NCBI GenBank assembly: GCA_032718475.1 | Contig: JAUCBJ010004910.1 | Coordinates: forward strand, 1-46,925 | Direction: 5' to 3' | Length of the DNA stretch: 46,925 nucleotides | DNA from: Nemertoderma westbladi | Lineage: Eukaryota; Xenacoelomorpha; Nemertodermatida; Nemertodermatidae | Part shown: positions 22,701-33,305 of the stretch, piece after piece | How the letters are laid out: each line of letters starts with the position of its first letter | Numbering within the stretch: the first letter of the stretch is position 1 | The notes under the pieces: model-generated | The model's input: the letters and a program-made list of their open reading frames with translations, nothing else | Databases searched by the model: none | Told to the model about the DNA's origin: nothing | Program-made: the position numbers and the translations under genes

Positions 22701-24377
22701 ACTGACATGTGGGACTGTTATTGGGATAAAATGCTCAGCGCGAAGTGAGCCTAGAATATTTTACGCTATATCATTTAAGAAACACAATGAGTATGATGAA
22801 TATAAGAATCCTTAATTCTTGGCAGTCTATTGGAATATAATTCTTGGCATTGAACCAGTGAGATTGCGAGACTATATTATGAGGGTAAAATGGCGAGCGA
22901 AGTGAGCCTAGAAAATTTTTCACTTTGTATCAGATAGTTATAGAAACTAGTTAGAGTGAAGTGAACCCAACACTATTAAATGATACTAAACTAGTTTCGA
23001 CCACTTTTTTAATATATCGGCTCCATGTCAACTAAGGCCACGTTCACACTACCGAGTCAAAATCAAAGACAAAATGTAAAATATAATCACATGAAATTTA
23101 ATTTTTTCTAGAACGCCCTTATGTATTATATTGGGCCTACATAATGTATTATTATTTATTATTGCTAGGTAGCTACTGTATATTTATTTTATTTTGACTT
23201 TGACTCGGTAGTGTGAACGCGGCCTAACACGTTCAAATTAATAAACTTCAAAAATACTTACGAGTATTTACGAGAATATTCCTTAAAATATATTTAATTC
23301 AACAATAATACAACCTAAACTTTAATTTGGTTGAACAAATGGTTGATTACTGCTACCGGAATATTGGCTGGAGTGAATTAAACGGAATAGATGATTTTAA
23401 TCAGGTCGGATTTAATCAACCTTAATTAAATAAGCAGGGTTGGCTATCTTTACGTTTGATTGGATCATTTAATGGGGGGGGGGGGGGGATCTATTTCAGG
23501 TGAATGATTTTTTCGCAATGAGCGTATCTTAAAAAAGTTTCACACCTTTCTAAACATGACAAACCTGATTAATTAATCAACCCGGACATTTGGGCAGATT
23601 AAATTCGGTTGAACACAGTAGGCCTACTGGCGGCGCAAAATAAGATCTGAAAGAAGGACATAAATGCTGATTGGCAGATATTGGGCTAACATTGAAGCCA
23701 ATCGATTTTATGTCATGTTTCACTGGAGACTGGTATTATCTATGATGACAATTCCAACCACAAGGTGGTGTCACATATATACTTATCCAATCATAACGAC
23801 TCCCAGTCATTCTCCTTCCTTTTTGTATATTATATACACCATGAACCGTAGTATAGTGTCATTTTCTTATGATACGCCCCCCCCCCCCCCCAGATTTTTC
23901 TACAAATCTTTATCATATTGCTTGAAATTTGAAACACCGCTAGTTCAACTCACCTTGGTTGACCCAATGAAGCCGGAATATTCGATTTTGCCTTTAAATT
24001 TTTTTTATAAACGTTTTAAAAATGTGTCTTTTGCGAAATCGCACCCTCCGTGTCGTGGCCATTCTTTACATTAGTCGTAATTTTATCATATCATTAGAAA
24101 TCTTGCGTTGCAAGGATTCGAAATATGTAACAATATCTGAATTTCGTTGAGAAACAGCTGAGATATAGGCGTTCAAAGATTGCAAGAAGTATCGTTCGCT
24201 GAAGGCCATCTATTCTATTTAATAAAAAATACATAATATTCTAGAACGTGTTATTTATTTTATGAGTTGGTAGGCAACAGCGGAATGCCTATCCTATAGA
24301 TCCATTTTGTAGCTATTCATATACTTAAACAAAATGTTCCAGAACATCGTGTATTTATTAAATAATAAATGGCCTTC
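22701..24377. other. Non-coding stretch with a MITE and homopolymer runs
   Basis: Holds the MITE at 23036-23224, a G15 run (23474-23488) and a C15 run (23877-23891). GCGAAGTGAGCCTAGAAnAT-like sequence occurs at about 22739 and 22898, a short duplicated phrase. The 136-codon open frame at 23664-24074 has no domain I know. Confidence 0.45.
23036..23224. mobile_element. TIR MITE, 189 bp, TAA target duplication
   Basis: Ends are inverted: GGCCACGTTCACACTACCGA at the left, TCGGTAGTGTGAACGCGGCC at the right, continuing for about 30 bp with two mismatches. TAA flanks both ends (23033-23035, 23225-23227). A 3-bp TWA duplication and GGCC-starting TIRs fit PIF/Harbinger-type elements; the superfamily is inference. 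No coding capacity. Confidence 0.8.
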
Positions 24378-24521
24378 TGAAAAGTACAGTAGTTACTGGA
24401 AGTAAAGTATAATTAGTCACCTTAGTTATTCAAAAACTGTTATTATTCTAGAATTTTATTGCTGTAATACTGTTGGTGAGACTATACTAAGTTTTGACAT
24501 CAATGAACAACAATCAAATAA
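24378..24521 (+). repeat. 5' terminal repeat of BEL/Pao element 1
   Basis: Starts TGAAAAGTACAGTAGTTACT and matches 29703-29840 nearly base for base (two small indels plus one or two substitutions). It lies 200 bp before the gag start. At about 140 bp it is short for a BEL LTR, so the recognisable part may be only a piece of the LTR. Confidence 0.7.
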
Positions 24522-24720
24522 TTATCATATTGGGTCTGTATTAATGCATCAAACTTTCGTTTTCAACTTTAATACAAACTATGTTGTTATATGTACAAAT
24601 CCAAAGATGGTCTCAGTTTAAACCGGCAGTCAAATCAGTCAAAACTTAATAGAAATCTATGGATTGTTATTGAAATTTGGAAAACACAAAACGTGTATTG
24701 AAATCCTTTAGTGAGGCAAG

Positions 24721-26780
24721 ATGCCAATTGAAACAGAGAGTTGTCTATGTAAGATAAAGCGTACACAGAAGCAAATCGCGAGATTGGGCGATTCCTTCGA
24801 TCAATATGTTGCCGAGGATGCATCGGAGACCAACATTAAAACTGTTATCGTTAAGTTGGTCGAGAAATTTGGATGAATTGGATCAAACATACAGTGATGG
24901 ACTAGAAGAAGCTGATGCCTGGACCGAAGAAATTGAGAGCGAGGTTCAAGGATGGTTGGACCAAGCTTATAAAGACAATACGACAAGAAGAAGTTTGTCT
25001 GATAGAATCCTCGTTCAACGTCGTGATAAATCTAGAGAACGACAAAGAGTAGCTGAAGATCATGCAGAGGATATCGAACAACGTCGCCACAGCCGGAGTT
25101 TACGATTTCGGGCAGGATTGCAAACCCATAGTGAAACTGTGGATACCATAGTCGATTATTTTGATGAAACCTCAGAATATGATGGTCATTTAGAAGAGCC
25201 GGGTAGAACTGAAGTTTTGCCAGTCAAAATTGTTGAGTATTTGGAAGATCATGTAAACAGTTAATGATGAACTCAATAACATCGATAGAATCATATCGAA
25301 TTCTGTCCGAGCTGATCTGGATGAAGAAAATAGTGGATCAGAGAAACAATTGGCTGGAATTCCGACTTGTGATCCTAAACAATCAGTCCCCGATTCTGCT
25401 AATGTAGTTAATGATAATATAATTCGTGGGATTCGAGAAGGAATTGCAATAGGAATACAAGAGTTGGGAACAAAACTAAAAATTCGACCATCTGGTTCAG
25501 AAGATTCTGACCATAGAGCAAAGATTAAACTTGCTGCTTATACCCCTAATGTCTGGGATGGTGATATAAATGAATTTCGCCATTATAACAATTTATTTAT
25601 TCAAACAATGAAGGATGCTCAATTAACGGATGATCAGTCTCAAATTGGTTGGGTGTTGAAGACTGTGCCATACGATTATCATGCCCGTATAAAAGTTTGT
25701 GGAACTATGTTTGAAGTATGGGAGATGTTTGATGAAGCAGTTCCCACTGATAACATTCTCAGTTCTATTCGTATGACTTTTAAGAAAATTAATTCTTTCG
25801 AGGATAAGGATGGAGATAAACTTGAACAATTCTCAAATGCATTATAGGTATATATTCGTCAATTGAAAGAACTTGGTTATGAACATATAACAAAAGAGGA
25901 TATATTCTTTGATGAAGTGCAGTATAAATTACCAAGAGAAGTAATAATCGATTATAAAGCTGAATGTCGATTAAATGGTTAAGGGGAATCTGCAGAAGGT
26001 CTGAGAAAGTTCGTCTCAAATTTTGCGAATGAATATAAAAAGAAAAAGTTTAAAAAATGTGAAACAAAGAACAGCAATCCTACCTATTCAAAATCAAATA
26101 ATTATAGAAAAGGAATCAGAACAAATGCTGTTAGGGGTAGTATTGTTAGTAGTAGTTCTTCATCCGACTCTAATTCGAGAAAGAAATCAAGTGCTCAATC
26201 TGATTTCTCCTGTGATATTACTGGTTGCCCGGTAACCATTTTATCTACAACTGCCCATTGTATCTGGCAATGTCAATTTCGGCCAGAAAAGTATTCAATA
26301 AAGATAAAGACCATTGCTATGGCTGTTTAGCAAAAGGTCACCGAGTTAGAGATTGTCCAATTGAAAAACTGAGTCTTTGTGGTTACCCAGATGATCTATA
26401 TTATGAGGTTGTTGGAGGACAATGCCAAAAAGAGAAAACTCATGGTTATGAATTAATTATTGCAAACTTGGATGAGGAACCAAAAGCCAAAATTGAAGCA
26501 TATGCTAGCAGTCGAACATGTGGATCAGCCCTTCCTTTAGATAAAGACTTCTTCGAAAGAAATGTACACCTAAAATTTATCAGTGAGTATGTTGATAAAG
26601 AGGGTGGAATTGTTGATTTGCTTATTGGAAGAAGCGCTCAATCCTTGTTGAGGGAACGTGGGAAAATTAATGGGTCAAATCCTAAAGAAGCTGATGGTAT
26701 ATTGTATGATCTCGGTTGGACTGTTGTTGGTGGTCGAGAATTAATGGGATCTACCTCAACTGTAAAATGATCAACAATGA
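24721..26780 (+). pseudogene. BEL/Pao gag, zinc knuckle and start of protease region (element 1)
   Basis: Seen: ATG at 24721 (MPIETESCLCKI), a coil-rich N-terminus with a frameshift near 24865, then EELD-like charged sequence to 25264. The conserved gag core at 25350-25847 is YTPNVWDGDINEFRHYNNLF (a DUF1759-like 'F.GD..E...F...F' block). A CYGCLAKGHRVRDC zinc knuckle (CX2CX4HX4C) follows near 26319, then VDLLIGRSAQSLL in the region after protease. Known: gag packages the RNA; the knuckle binds nucleic acid. At least three in-frame stops (for example 25846, 25980) interrupt it. Confidence 0.75.
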
Positions 26781-26929
26781 AACGTGTATATAATGCTCAT
26801 GTGAATATCAACCCTGAGGATGTCAATGATGAAGATATCCGTAAGATATTTGTTGGAGACCAAGTAGGAATTCGAGCGATACAATGTTAATGTACTGAGC
26901 AAGAGATTGAAGAAGCTCGTTTTATTGAA

Positions 26930-27960
26930 ATCGTAATGGAAAATACCATTATAAATTCAGATAATCGTTTAGAAGTACTACTTCCATGGAAAGAAGGTTA
27001 CCCTGAAAAGTTAGAAAATAATTCTGATGATGCATTTGCCTCAATGAAGGAGAAGGAATGGAGGAAATGGAGGAATTTAAATCGAAATGGAGGATTGGAG
27101 TATTATAATGAAGCTATTCAGGAAATTATAGATTCAAAGTTTGTGCGGTAAGTTATTCCTGTTCAAGGTGAAAAGGCATATTATTTGATACATCATGGTG
27201 TTTACAAGCCCGAAAGGGAAACTACAAAATTGAGAGTTATTTTTACCTCAGCCAGGCGATTTAATGGAATAGCCTTAAATGATGTCCTCGAAAAGGGACC
27301 TGATTTAACTCGATCTTTATATTCGACTCTGATATCTTGGCAAGAAGATAAAGTTGCTGCAACTGGTGACATAAAGAAAATGTTCAATAATGTTGCAATA
27401 AGAGAGGAGGATTGTAAATGTGACGAAACGATTATGAAAAGTCAGATCCTAATGTTTATGAATGGGTCAGAGTTGCCTTTGGTAATAAACCCAGCCCTAC
27501 GTTAGCCAATAGTGGAGTTAAAAGACTAGCAGCAGAGAATCGCGAGGAGCTTCCTTTAGCCTTTGAAGTTATCTATAAGTCAACTTATGTTGATGATGTT
27601 GGATTCTGTCATCCAACTGGAGAAGTGACAAAAGATACAATTGGACAAGTTGATACGCTGCTTAGTCGTGGGAGTTTCCAGATAAAGGAATGGAAAAGTA
27701 ACTGCCGTGAAATTGAAGAGGAGGTGGCTTCTTCAGAGAAACAATTGGAATCGAGTCTGATAAATAAAAATGTGTCTTCTTTAAATGAAACTCATTCATC
27801 ATTAGTGCTAGGTCACTACTGGAACCGAGATGATGATAAAATTGGATTAAAACTTGAAAAGCTTCCAACAATTGATAAAATTACAAAACGATCAATCCTT
27901 TCTTTTGTTGCTGGGACATGGGACCCTATGGGTATATTTGCCCCATTGACAATATCACTT
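26930..27960 (+). pseudogene. BEL/Pao reverse transcriptase (element 1)
   Basis: Seen: HHGVYKPERETTKLRVIFTS, FNGIALNDVLEKGPDLTRSL, AATGDIKKMFNNVAIREEDC (first catalytic Asp in GDIKKMF), a stop/frameshift near 27505, then PLAFEVIYKSTYVDDVGFC (YVDD, second catalytic pair). RSILSFVAGTWDPMGIFAPL closes the domain as in Pao elements. Catalytic residues are retained, but the frame is broken between motifs A and C, so no functional enzyme is expected. Confidence 0.8.
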
Positions 27961-28084
27961 CGAATAGACTTACAAGATTTATGGGCTACTGGATGTGGCT
28001 GGGATGATTGTATTCAACGTGATGATATACAACCATCCTGTAACATCTATAAGAATAGATCAATGTTTGCGCCCAGAAGGAGTT

Positions 28085-28551
28085 GCTGAAGGACGTTATC
28101 TTCATTGCTTTTCCGATGGAGGGGATTGTGCCTTTGGAACAGTTATATACCTCAGATGGAATTTAAATGATGGCTCATTTGAAACTACCTTTGTTACAGC
28201 CAAGTCATTGGTCAAACCTTTACAGGGATGGACAATACCCCGCACTGAGCTAGTTGCTGCAGTGATAAGGACAAGAATAGTCAAAGCTATAGAAGATTCT
28301 TTGCGTGAAAGGATTATAGACATCACACTTTGGGTGGACAGTAAAGTGGTGCTTCATTGGGTGAGAAAACCAAAAGGAGCATTCAAACAATTTGTTGAAG
28401 TTCGTATAGCCGAGATTCAAGAGGCTGTTGAACCAAACTTTTTCCGCTATATACGATCTAATAAGAATCCGACTGATTGTTTAACTAAGAAGGGATTCAA
28501 CATACAGTTATTAGAAGATTGGCATCATTCATGGACCAAGTTTCCTTCGTG
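28085..28551 (+). pseudogene. BEL/Pao RNase H (element 1)
   Basis: One open frame with YLHCFSDGGDCAFGTVIYLR (first Asp of RNase H), WTIPRTELVAAVI (Glu), ITLWVDSKVVLHWVRKP (third Asp) and IRSNKNPTDCLTKKGF (fourth Asp). All four acidic residues expected of a retroviral-type RNase H appear present. It is joined to the RT only across a frameshift. Confidence 0.8.
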
Positions 28552-28749
28552 AAGATGAATCTACCTGGAAGTTCGAAAATGAGAAAATTAGAAATGAAAT
28601 AGCTGATGATAAGTTTGCTATACCATGTGAAATACTGAAACCGAAGAAACTGAAGAAGTCTAAATATAAACACCATAAATTATTTTCGGCAAAGAGTAGC
28701 TTTAATCCTGTTGGTGGTAAAGAAGCAGATAATTTAGTCCATGAAGAGC

Positions 28750-29430
28750 TCAAGGAAGTTTTGTATCTTGGTTCGAGGGAGAATAGCTGGAGAGATGCTA
28801 TTGTTTCTATTTGTAATCGGTTTGGATTAGATAAAAATAGTCCTGCTGGAACCGATATTGCTATGCGAATGGTTTTGCAGTCATTACAGTTAGATGAAGA
28901 TTTTAGTAATGCATCTTATAATGCTTGTAATCCTATATATGATGATGTTAATAAAGTTTGGAGACTTGGTAATCGAAGTGAGAAAGTGGAATCTCTTCCG
29001 TTATTTGTTCGTTTCCCTGTGATTTTACCTCATATTGATACTAAGACAAGATGAAATTAAGAGAACATGTATTCAGTTATTAGCTAAACACTATCATGAA
29101 ACGACTGCTCATGCCGGAGTACAAATAACGAAAGTAGCTTTAGAACATGATGGACTATGGCTTTGTAGTGTCCGTAGACTTTTAAAAACTATAAAGTACA
29201 AGTATCAATATTGTCGAATACGAAACCGGCCCTTATTAACTCAGCAAAGTGGAAATTTGCCTGAATTTAGATTGCAGCCTTACACCAGACCTTTTCAAAC
29301 TACTGCGGTTGATATCTAGGGCCCTTTGAAGGTGAAAATTAGTAGGAACTGCACTATGGATGGTCATGTAGCAATATTTGTTTGTGCTGTGACTAGGGCC
29401 ATTCATTTGGAGTTATGTTATTGTATACAT
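28750..29430 (+). pseudogene. BEL/Pao integrase, N-terminal part, truncated (element 1)
   Basis: Seen: a linker frame 28761-29054, then KHYHETTAHAGVQ and KYQYCRIRNRPLL, the HH-CC zinc-binding domain with the second Cys apparently lost. PYTRPFQTTAVDI follows with a stop, where the core domain's first Asp lies, then FVCAVTRAIHLELC. The remaining DDE core is missing. Inactive. Confidence 0.75.
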
Positions 29431-29702
29431 ATCCAGGGACTGATAATAAAGTGAGGAAAGTTTGTTTCAAGACTCGTCGTGGCGAATATGATCGTCCTAT
29501 TCACAAACTGTGTTTAATTGCGACCTTCAAGGAACTCAATGAAGATCGCATGTCACAATAATTCTTAGGTTAAAACCCATTGAGGGAACATTTTCTTTAC
29601 ATTTGATTTTCGTTTAACTTGTGTTTATAACTGAAAGTAAACTTAGATAATTTACTTTGTGTATCGTTGAATAGTAAATGATATATTCAACTGTTGGTGG
29701 AG

Positions 29703-29840
29703 TGAAAAGTAGTTACTGGAAGTAAAGAATAATTAGTCACCTTAGTTATTCAAAAACTGTTATTATTCTAGAATTTTATTGCTGTAATACTGTTGGTGAG
29801 ACTATACAAGTTTTGACATCAATGAACAACAATCAAATAA
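29703..29840 (+). repeat. 3' terminal repeat of BEL/Pao element 1
   Basis: Matches 24378-24521, starting TGAAAAGTAGTTACTGGAAG. The flanking five bases differ from those of the 5' repeat, so I see no target-site duplication. Confidence 0.7.
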
Positions 29841-30300
29841 GTGTAAGCGGATTCAATTCCACTTCATTACCCACCAGAAAATGGGACTAGTGGCATTTTA
29901 GCAATATGTTGGGGATATGAGATTAGCAATATGTTGGGGATACGAGATTACCAATATTAATCTCGTATCATAACCAACATTGAGGGGGGCGACACAAGCC
30001 CCAAAGCCACAGAGAAAGGTGAGAGGTCAAACCACTTCGGAGGGAAGACAGCTAGTAGAGGCTAGCAGCGGGGGGGGGGGGGGGGGGGGACACTCCCAGG
30101 GAGTGCCAAAGTGACAAGTAGTATATTAGCCAATAGTGGGGAGGGAATCACGTGATAGGGAATAGGATAGCATCCATTGGGTAGAGGGCCAAAGTAGAGT
30201 AGGAGGTGAACCAATATTCAATGTGTGATTAATCATATATTATCTTACAATAGTGGTTTACCAGTCAGTTGTGTTATTCAGTTTAGTCAATGCAGACCGG
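29841..30300. other. Non-coding stretch with short tandem repeat and G-run
   Basis: TAGCAATATGTTGGGGATAY occurs twice in tandem (about 29898-29950), followed by an inverted echo (AATCTCGTATCATAACCAAC). A G20 run is at 30070-30089. No gene seen. Confidence 0.45.
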
Positions 30301-30303
30301 TCA

Positions 30304-31520
30304 TAGTTAATTATTAATTAATTAATTAATTAATCGACAACAAGCATACGTATATGTTATTGTTGAATTGCACATTAACTATAATCTTGCTAGCAATCGC
30401 TCCCTTACGGCAAATGCTTTACTCAGATACAAAGCTAAGTTTTTTAAATCTGGTTTGCGCCGTAGTAATGCCTTAAACTTATATACCGATGGGTTTATAG
30501 TGTAATATTGCCGTAAATAAGTTTGCCTTATATTTGAGTAAGCAGGACACACAAGCAGAAAGTGGTACTCATGTTCTACTTCCCCTAAGTTACAAATTTT
30601 ACACACCCGATCCTGTACAGCTCTGTGATCCCAACGACCAACTTCAATCTCTAAGTTGTGGGACGAGGCACCGAAACCTTGCGAGGGTTTGGCGTAAGCC
30701 ATTATTGTCCTTTAATAAATGTAGATATTCTTCTGTTCCGAATTTATCTTTAACGTAATATTGTCCTTTGGAAGAGTTTGATATATCAGCCCACCACCCT
30801 TGTATGAATTGATCCATTAAAACTACCCTTACGTTATTTAAGAATAATTTGGCATCCCCAACATTTTGAGACTCCCATGCCCAACTTTGGCCCAGGCCAT
30901 TTAATACATCCCTTACCATTGAAACCCAGTTTGTCGCTGACCCCTGCAGTGCATCCTCGTAAAGTACCTGATACATACGTTTAGTCAGTCTCGTCTCTGG
31001 GAGAGTCAAAGTTCTTACCCAAAATTTTACAATTGTCACCTTTCATAAAACTGAAAGCGGCACAGCCCCAGTTTCCCCGTAGACCGCAAAATCAGGAGTG
31101 CTCCGTTTTACTCCAAGTAGGCGTTTCAAAAAAGCTAAATGAACTCGCTCAATTGCCGGAGCAGAATGAAATCCCCAAACATCGGCACCGTAACTTAAAA
31201 TTGGCGCAATCAATATCGAGAATAGCTTGTACTTCAATGCAAATGACAAATTTGGGAATTTAATAAAATACCTATAGAGCGAGAATAAACCCTTTTCAGC
31301 CTTTTGCGCCAGTATTCTTTGGGCGCATGCAAATTTACCTGTAAATGACAAGGTGATTCCCAGATAATTGTATTCGAGGTTAATGACCGCCACCACCATA
31401 CCGGTAACAATTAACTTGTATTTTCTGCTATATTCATTTATCAGTATCAACGTGTTATTATCGCCCATGTTAATCAATAATCGAGAAACAACCCAAACTC
31501 TTATTGTTTTCCCCAACGGC
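30304..31520 (-). pseudogene. LINE 3' end: RT tail and CCHC domain
   Basis: Seen on the minus strand: YNYLGITLSFTGKFACAQRI, then PILSYGADVWGFHSAPAIER and FLKRLLGVKRSTPDFAVYGE (31516-31043). A frameshift follows, then KFWVRTLTLPETRLTKRMYQ to RFRCLVPQL (31039-30644), another shift, and RVCKICNLGEVEHEYHFLLVC (30600s), a CX2CX9HX3-5C-type motif. It ends in an (AATT)n run at 30306-30334. Known: this layout ends many jockey/CR1-like LINEs. It differs from the two other LINE families here. Dead copy. Confidence 0.75.
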
Positions 31521-31662
31521 CTTCGGCCAAAGCGAGTGACATGCCTGCCAGCAGAATGGTGACGCGTACTTTAACTAACCCGGTCGGGATCTCCTGATCC
31601 CGTCACAGTCATTAACTCTTCCACCTGCCAATAAACTGTGACTGCAAGACAGAAAGAGAAAG

Positions 31663-32068
31663 ATGGTGAACAAGACGCCCCGAATATCAGAGGGAGAGAG
31701 GACGCCGCCGCGGACCCCGGACGATACCAACCAAACGATCCGTGAGGCGCGACGAGACGGTATCGGCCTGCCACGCCGGATTCGCCAACGAGGGACGATC
31801 CGGCTGCCCAAGCGGAGGGCGGCCGTCAACCACGAGCGGGAGACGAGTCGACGCACGACGGCGGTCGGAGTACCGAAGTCGCCGGCCAGCCACAGGCCGA
31901 GGGCGACGGACGGCCCACCGGAACGGCGACGGTGGGGCCGCCGGTACGACGCCGGACGAGGAGAGGAGGAGAGTCGGCGAAGAGGACGTCGGGACGAGTG
32001 ATCGGCTACGACGGGCCTACAACGCCACCAAGAAGTTACTTAAGGAGGCCAAGAAGGGAGAAAGGTAG
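31663..32068 (+). CDS. Basic leader frame of BEL-like element 2
   Basis: ATG at 31663 (MVNKTPRISEGER) opens an Arg-rich frame to 32001. An overlapping frame (31742-32068) ends DRLRRAYNATKKLLKEAKKG, which looks more protein-like at its end, so a frameshift between the two is likely. No domain recognised. By position it would be the N-terminal part of gag. Confidence 0.35.
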
Positions 32069-32190
32069 ACCAGCCTAAACTACATCAGAGGCTAGGTGAG
32101 TCGAATAAACACTTTCGATATTTAGTCCGTTTTGGACAGGGAGAACTGGCGAGTGAGAGAGCGAGGGGGGTCGCCACGGAACTGTTTGAA

Positions 32191-32616
32191 TTGTGGCGAT
32201 CCGGGGTAATGGAGCCTGAAGTAGTGTACGTAGGGCCTTACTTAGTGGATGCTAGGGGAATTAAGTTAGTGGGTTGGGCGGATCCGCACGACGGCGAACC
32301 CGAGGTTAACCCCGAGGATTCGGTGTCGTCGGTTAGCGAGAACCCCAGAAAGCGGGGGAAAGTTAGTAGGACAGAGAGGCGACGGGAGTCCGTCGCGACC
32401 GATAAGTCCGCTACATCCTCCGCAAAAGCAAGAAGGGTGTTAGAGATAGATCTGGCGTGTCAACTAGACCTTGTGGCGCTGGATCAGCAGGAGTTGGAGA
32501 GGCAACTGGACGAGGGAACCGCGTTATTAGAGAAAGAGAGAGAGTTAGCGAGGGAATGTAGAGAGAGAGCCGAGAGGGTGGCGAGAAACTGTAGGGAGCG
32601 GGAGAGAGAGAGATAA
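32191..32616 (+). CDS. Charged coiled-coil frame in gag of BEL-like element 2
   Basis: Frame with VEVVYVGPYLVDARG-like start (MEPEVVYVGPYLVDARGIKL), a KRGKVSRTERRRES basic patch, and a Glu/Arg-rich heptad-like tail (LDQQELERQLDEG..LLEKERELARECRERAER) ending in a GAGAGA microsatellite. Probably a multimerisation coil of gag. No known domain. Confidence 0.4.
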   Translation: MWRSGVMEPEVVYVGPYLVDARGIKLVGWADPHDGEPEVNPEDSVSSVSENPRKRGKVSRTERRRESVATDKSATSSAKARRVLEIDLACQLDLVALDQQELERQLDEGTALLEKERELARECRERAERVARNCRERERER

Positions 32617-32719
32617 ACGAGCGCGAGGAGCGGGAGGCGAGAATAGAGAACAAGCGCAAGGAGTGAGACGCGAAAGAAAAGCGAAACGACAGACCCAGGT
32701 CTGGTGTAACCGTATGGGT

Positions 32720-33080
32720 GGGGGGGGGGGGGGGGTGTAATAATAATACTTTAGAAGTAATTAATATTAATAGTACCGTAGTAGACAACCCTAATCAAAC
32801 TTTTGTTGCAGGAAATAATATTTTACCCGGTAATAATAATTATTGATTTCAAATGTACAAAATAATCCAAATAATACTTAATTTAAACAGTACAAAATAA
32901 TCCAATAATTATTAATTTAAACGACAAAATAATCAAAGTAATTCTAATCTAAATGTACAAAGTAATCCAAATAATAGCCCCAATTCCGAACAAAATAATT
33001 TAAATAATTTAAATAATTTGGATAATAATATTATTGATAACGGTGCTATTAATACGAATGTAGGGGACACAGGTGGTCCG
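32720..33080. other. AT-rich Asn-codon stretch between gag frames
   Basis: After a G16 run (32720-32735) the strand is dominated by AATAAT/AATTTA repeats that would encode Asn-rich sequence (NSPNSEQNNLNNLNNLDNN near 32970). Stops interrupt it. It contrasts sharply in composition with the GC-rich DNA on both sides. Confidence 0.5.
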
Positions 33081-33305
33081 GCCAGCGAGAGCCTGCAAGG
33101 CCACGAGTGATGCAGGGAGTAGCGGGGTGAGTCACCCCGACGGGAGCCTGCAAGGCCACGTAGTTACGCAGGGAGTAGCGGGGGTGAGTCACCCCGACGG
33201 GAGCCTGCAAGGCCACGTAGTTAGGCAGGGAGTAGCGGGGGTGAGTCAACCCGACGGGAGCCTGCAAGGCCACGCAGTCAGCACAGGGAGAGGCGGGGGT
33301 GAGTA
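33081..33305. repeat. 57-bp minisatellite with GTGAGT in each unit
   Basis: About four units, the first partial, sharing GACGGGAGCCTGCAAGGCCA and AGTAGCGGGGGTGAGTC. The period of 57 is a multiple of three, so the frame is kept (SLQGH repeated). Each unit boundary carries GGTGAGT, a strong 5' splice-site match. Confidence 0.85.

Larger units (their letters stand above)
24378..29840 (+). mobile_element. BEL/Pao LTR retrotransposon 1, decayed
   Basis: Order of parts: terminal repeat, gag with zinc knuckle, protease region, RT, RNase H, integrase head, terminal repeat, all on the plus strand. RT-RNaseH sequence features (GPDLTRSL, D.KKMF, YVDD, PRTELVAA) are those of the BEL/Pao superfamily. The integrase is cut short and followed by about 270 bp of unrelated-looking sequence. 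Scattered stops and frameshifts make it inactive, yet the two terminal repeats remain very similar. Confidence 0.85.

Noticed and set aside
23664-24074. 136-codon open frame
   Set aside because: Low-complexity hydrophobic translation including the C-run; no domain.
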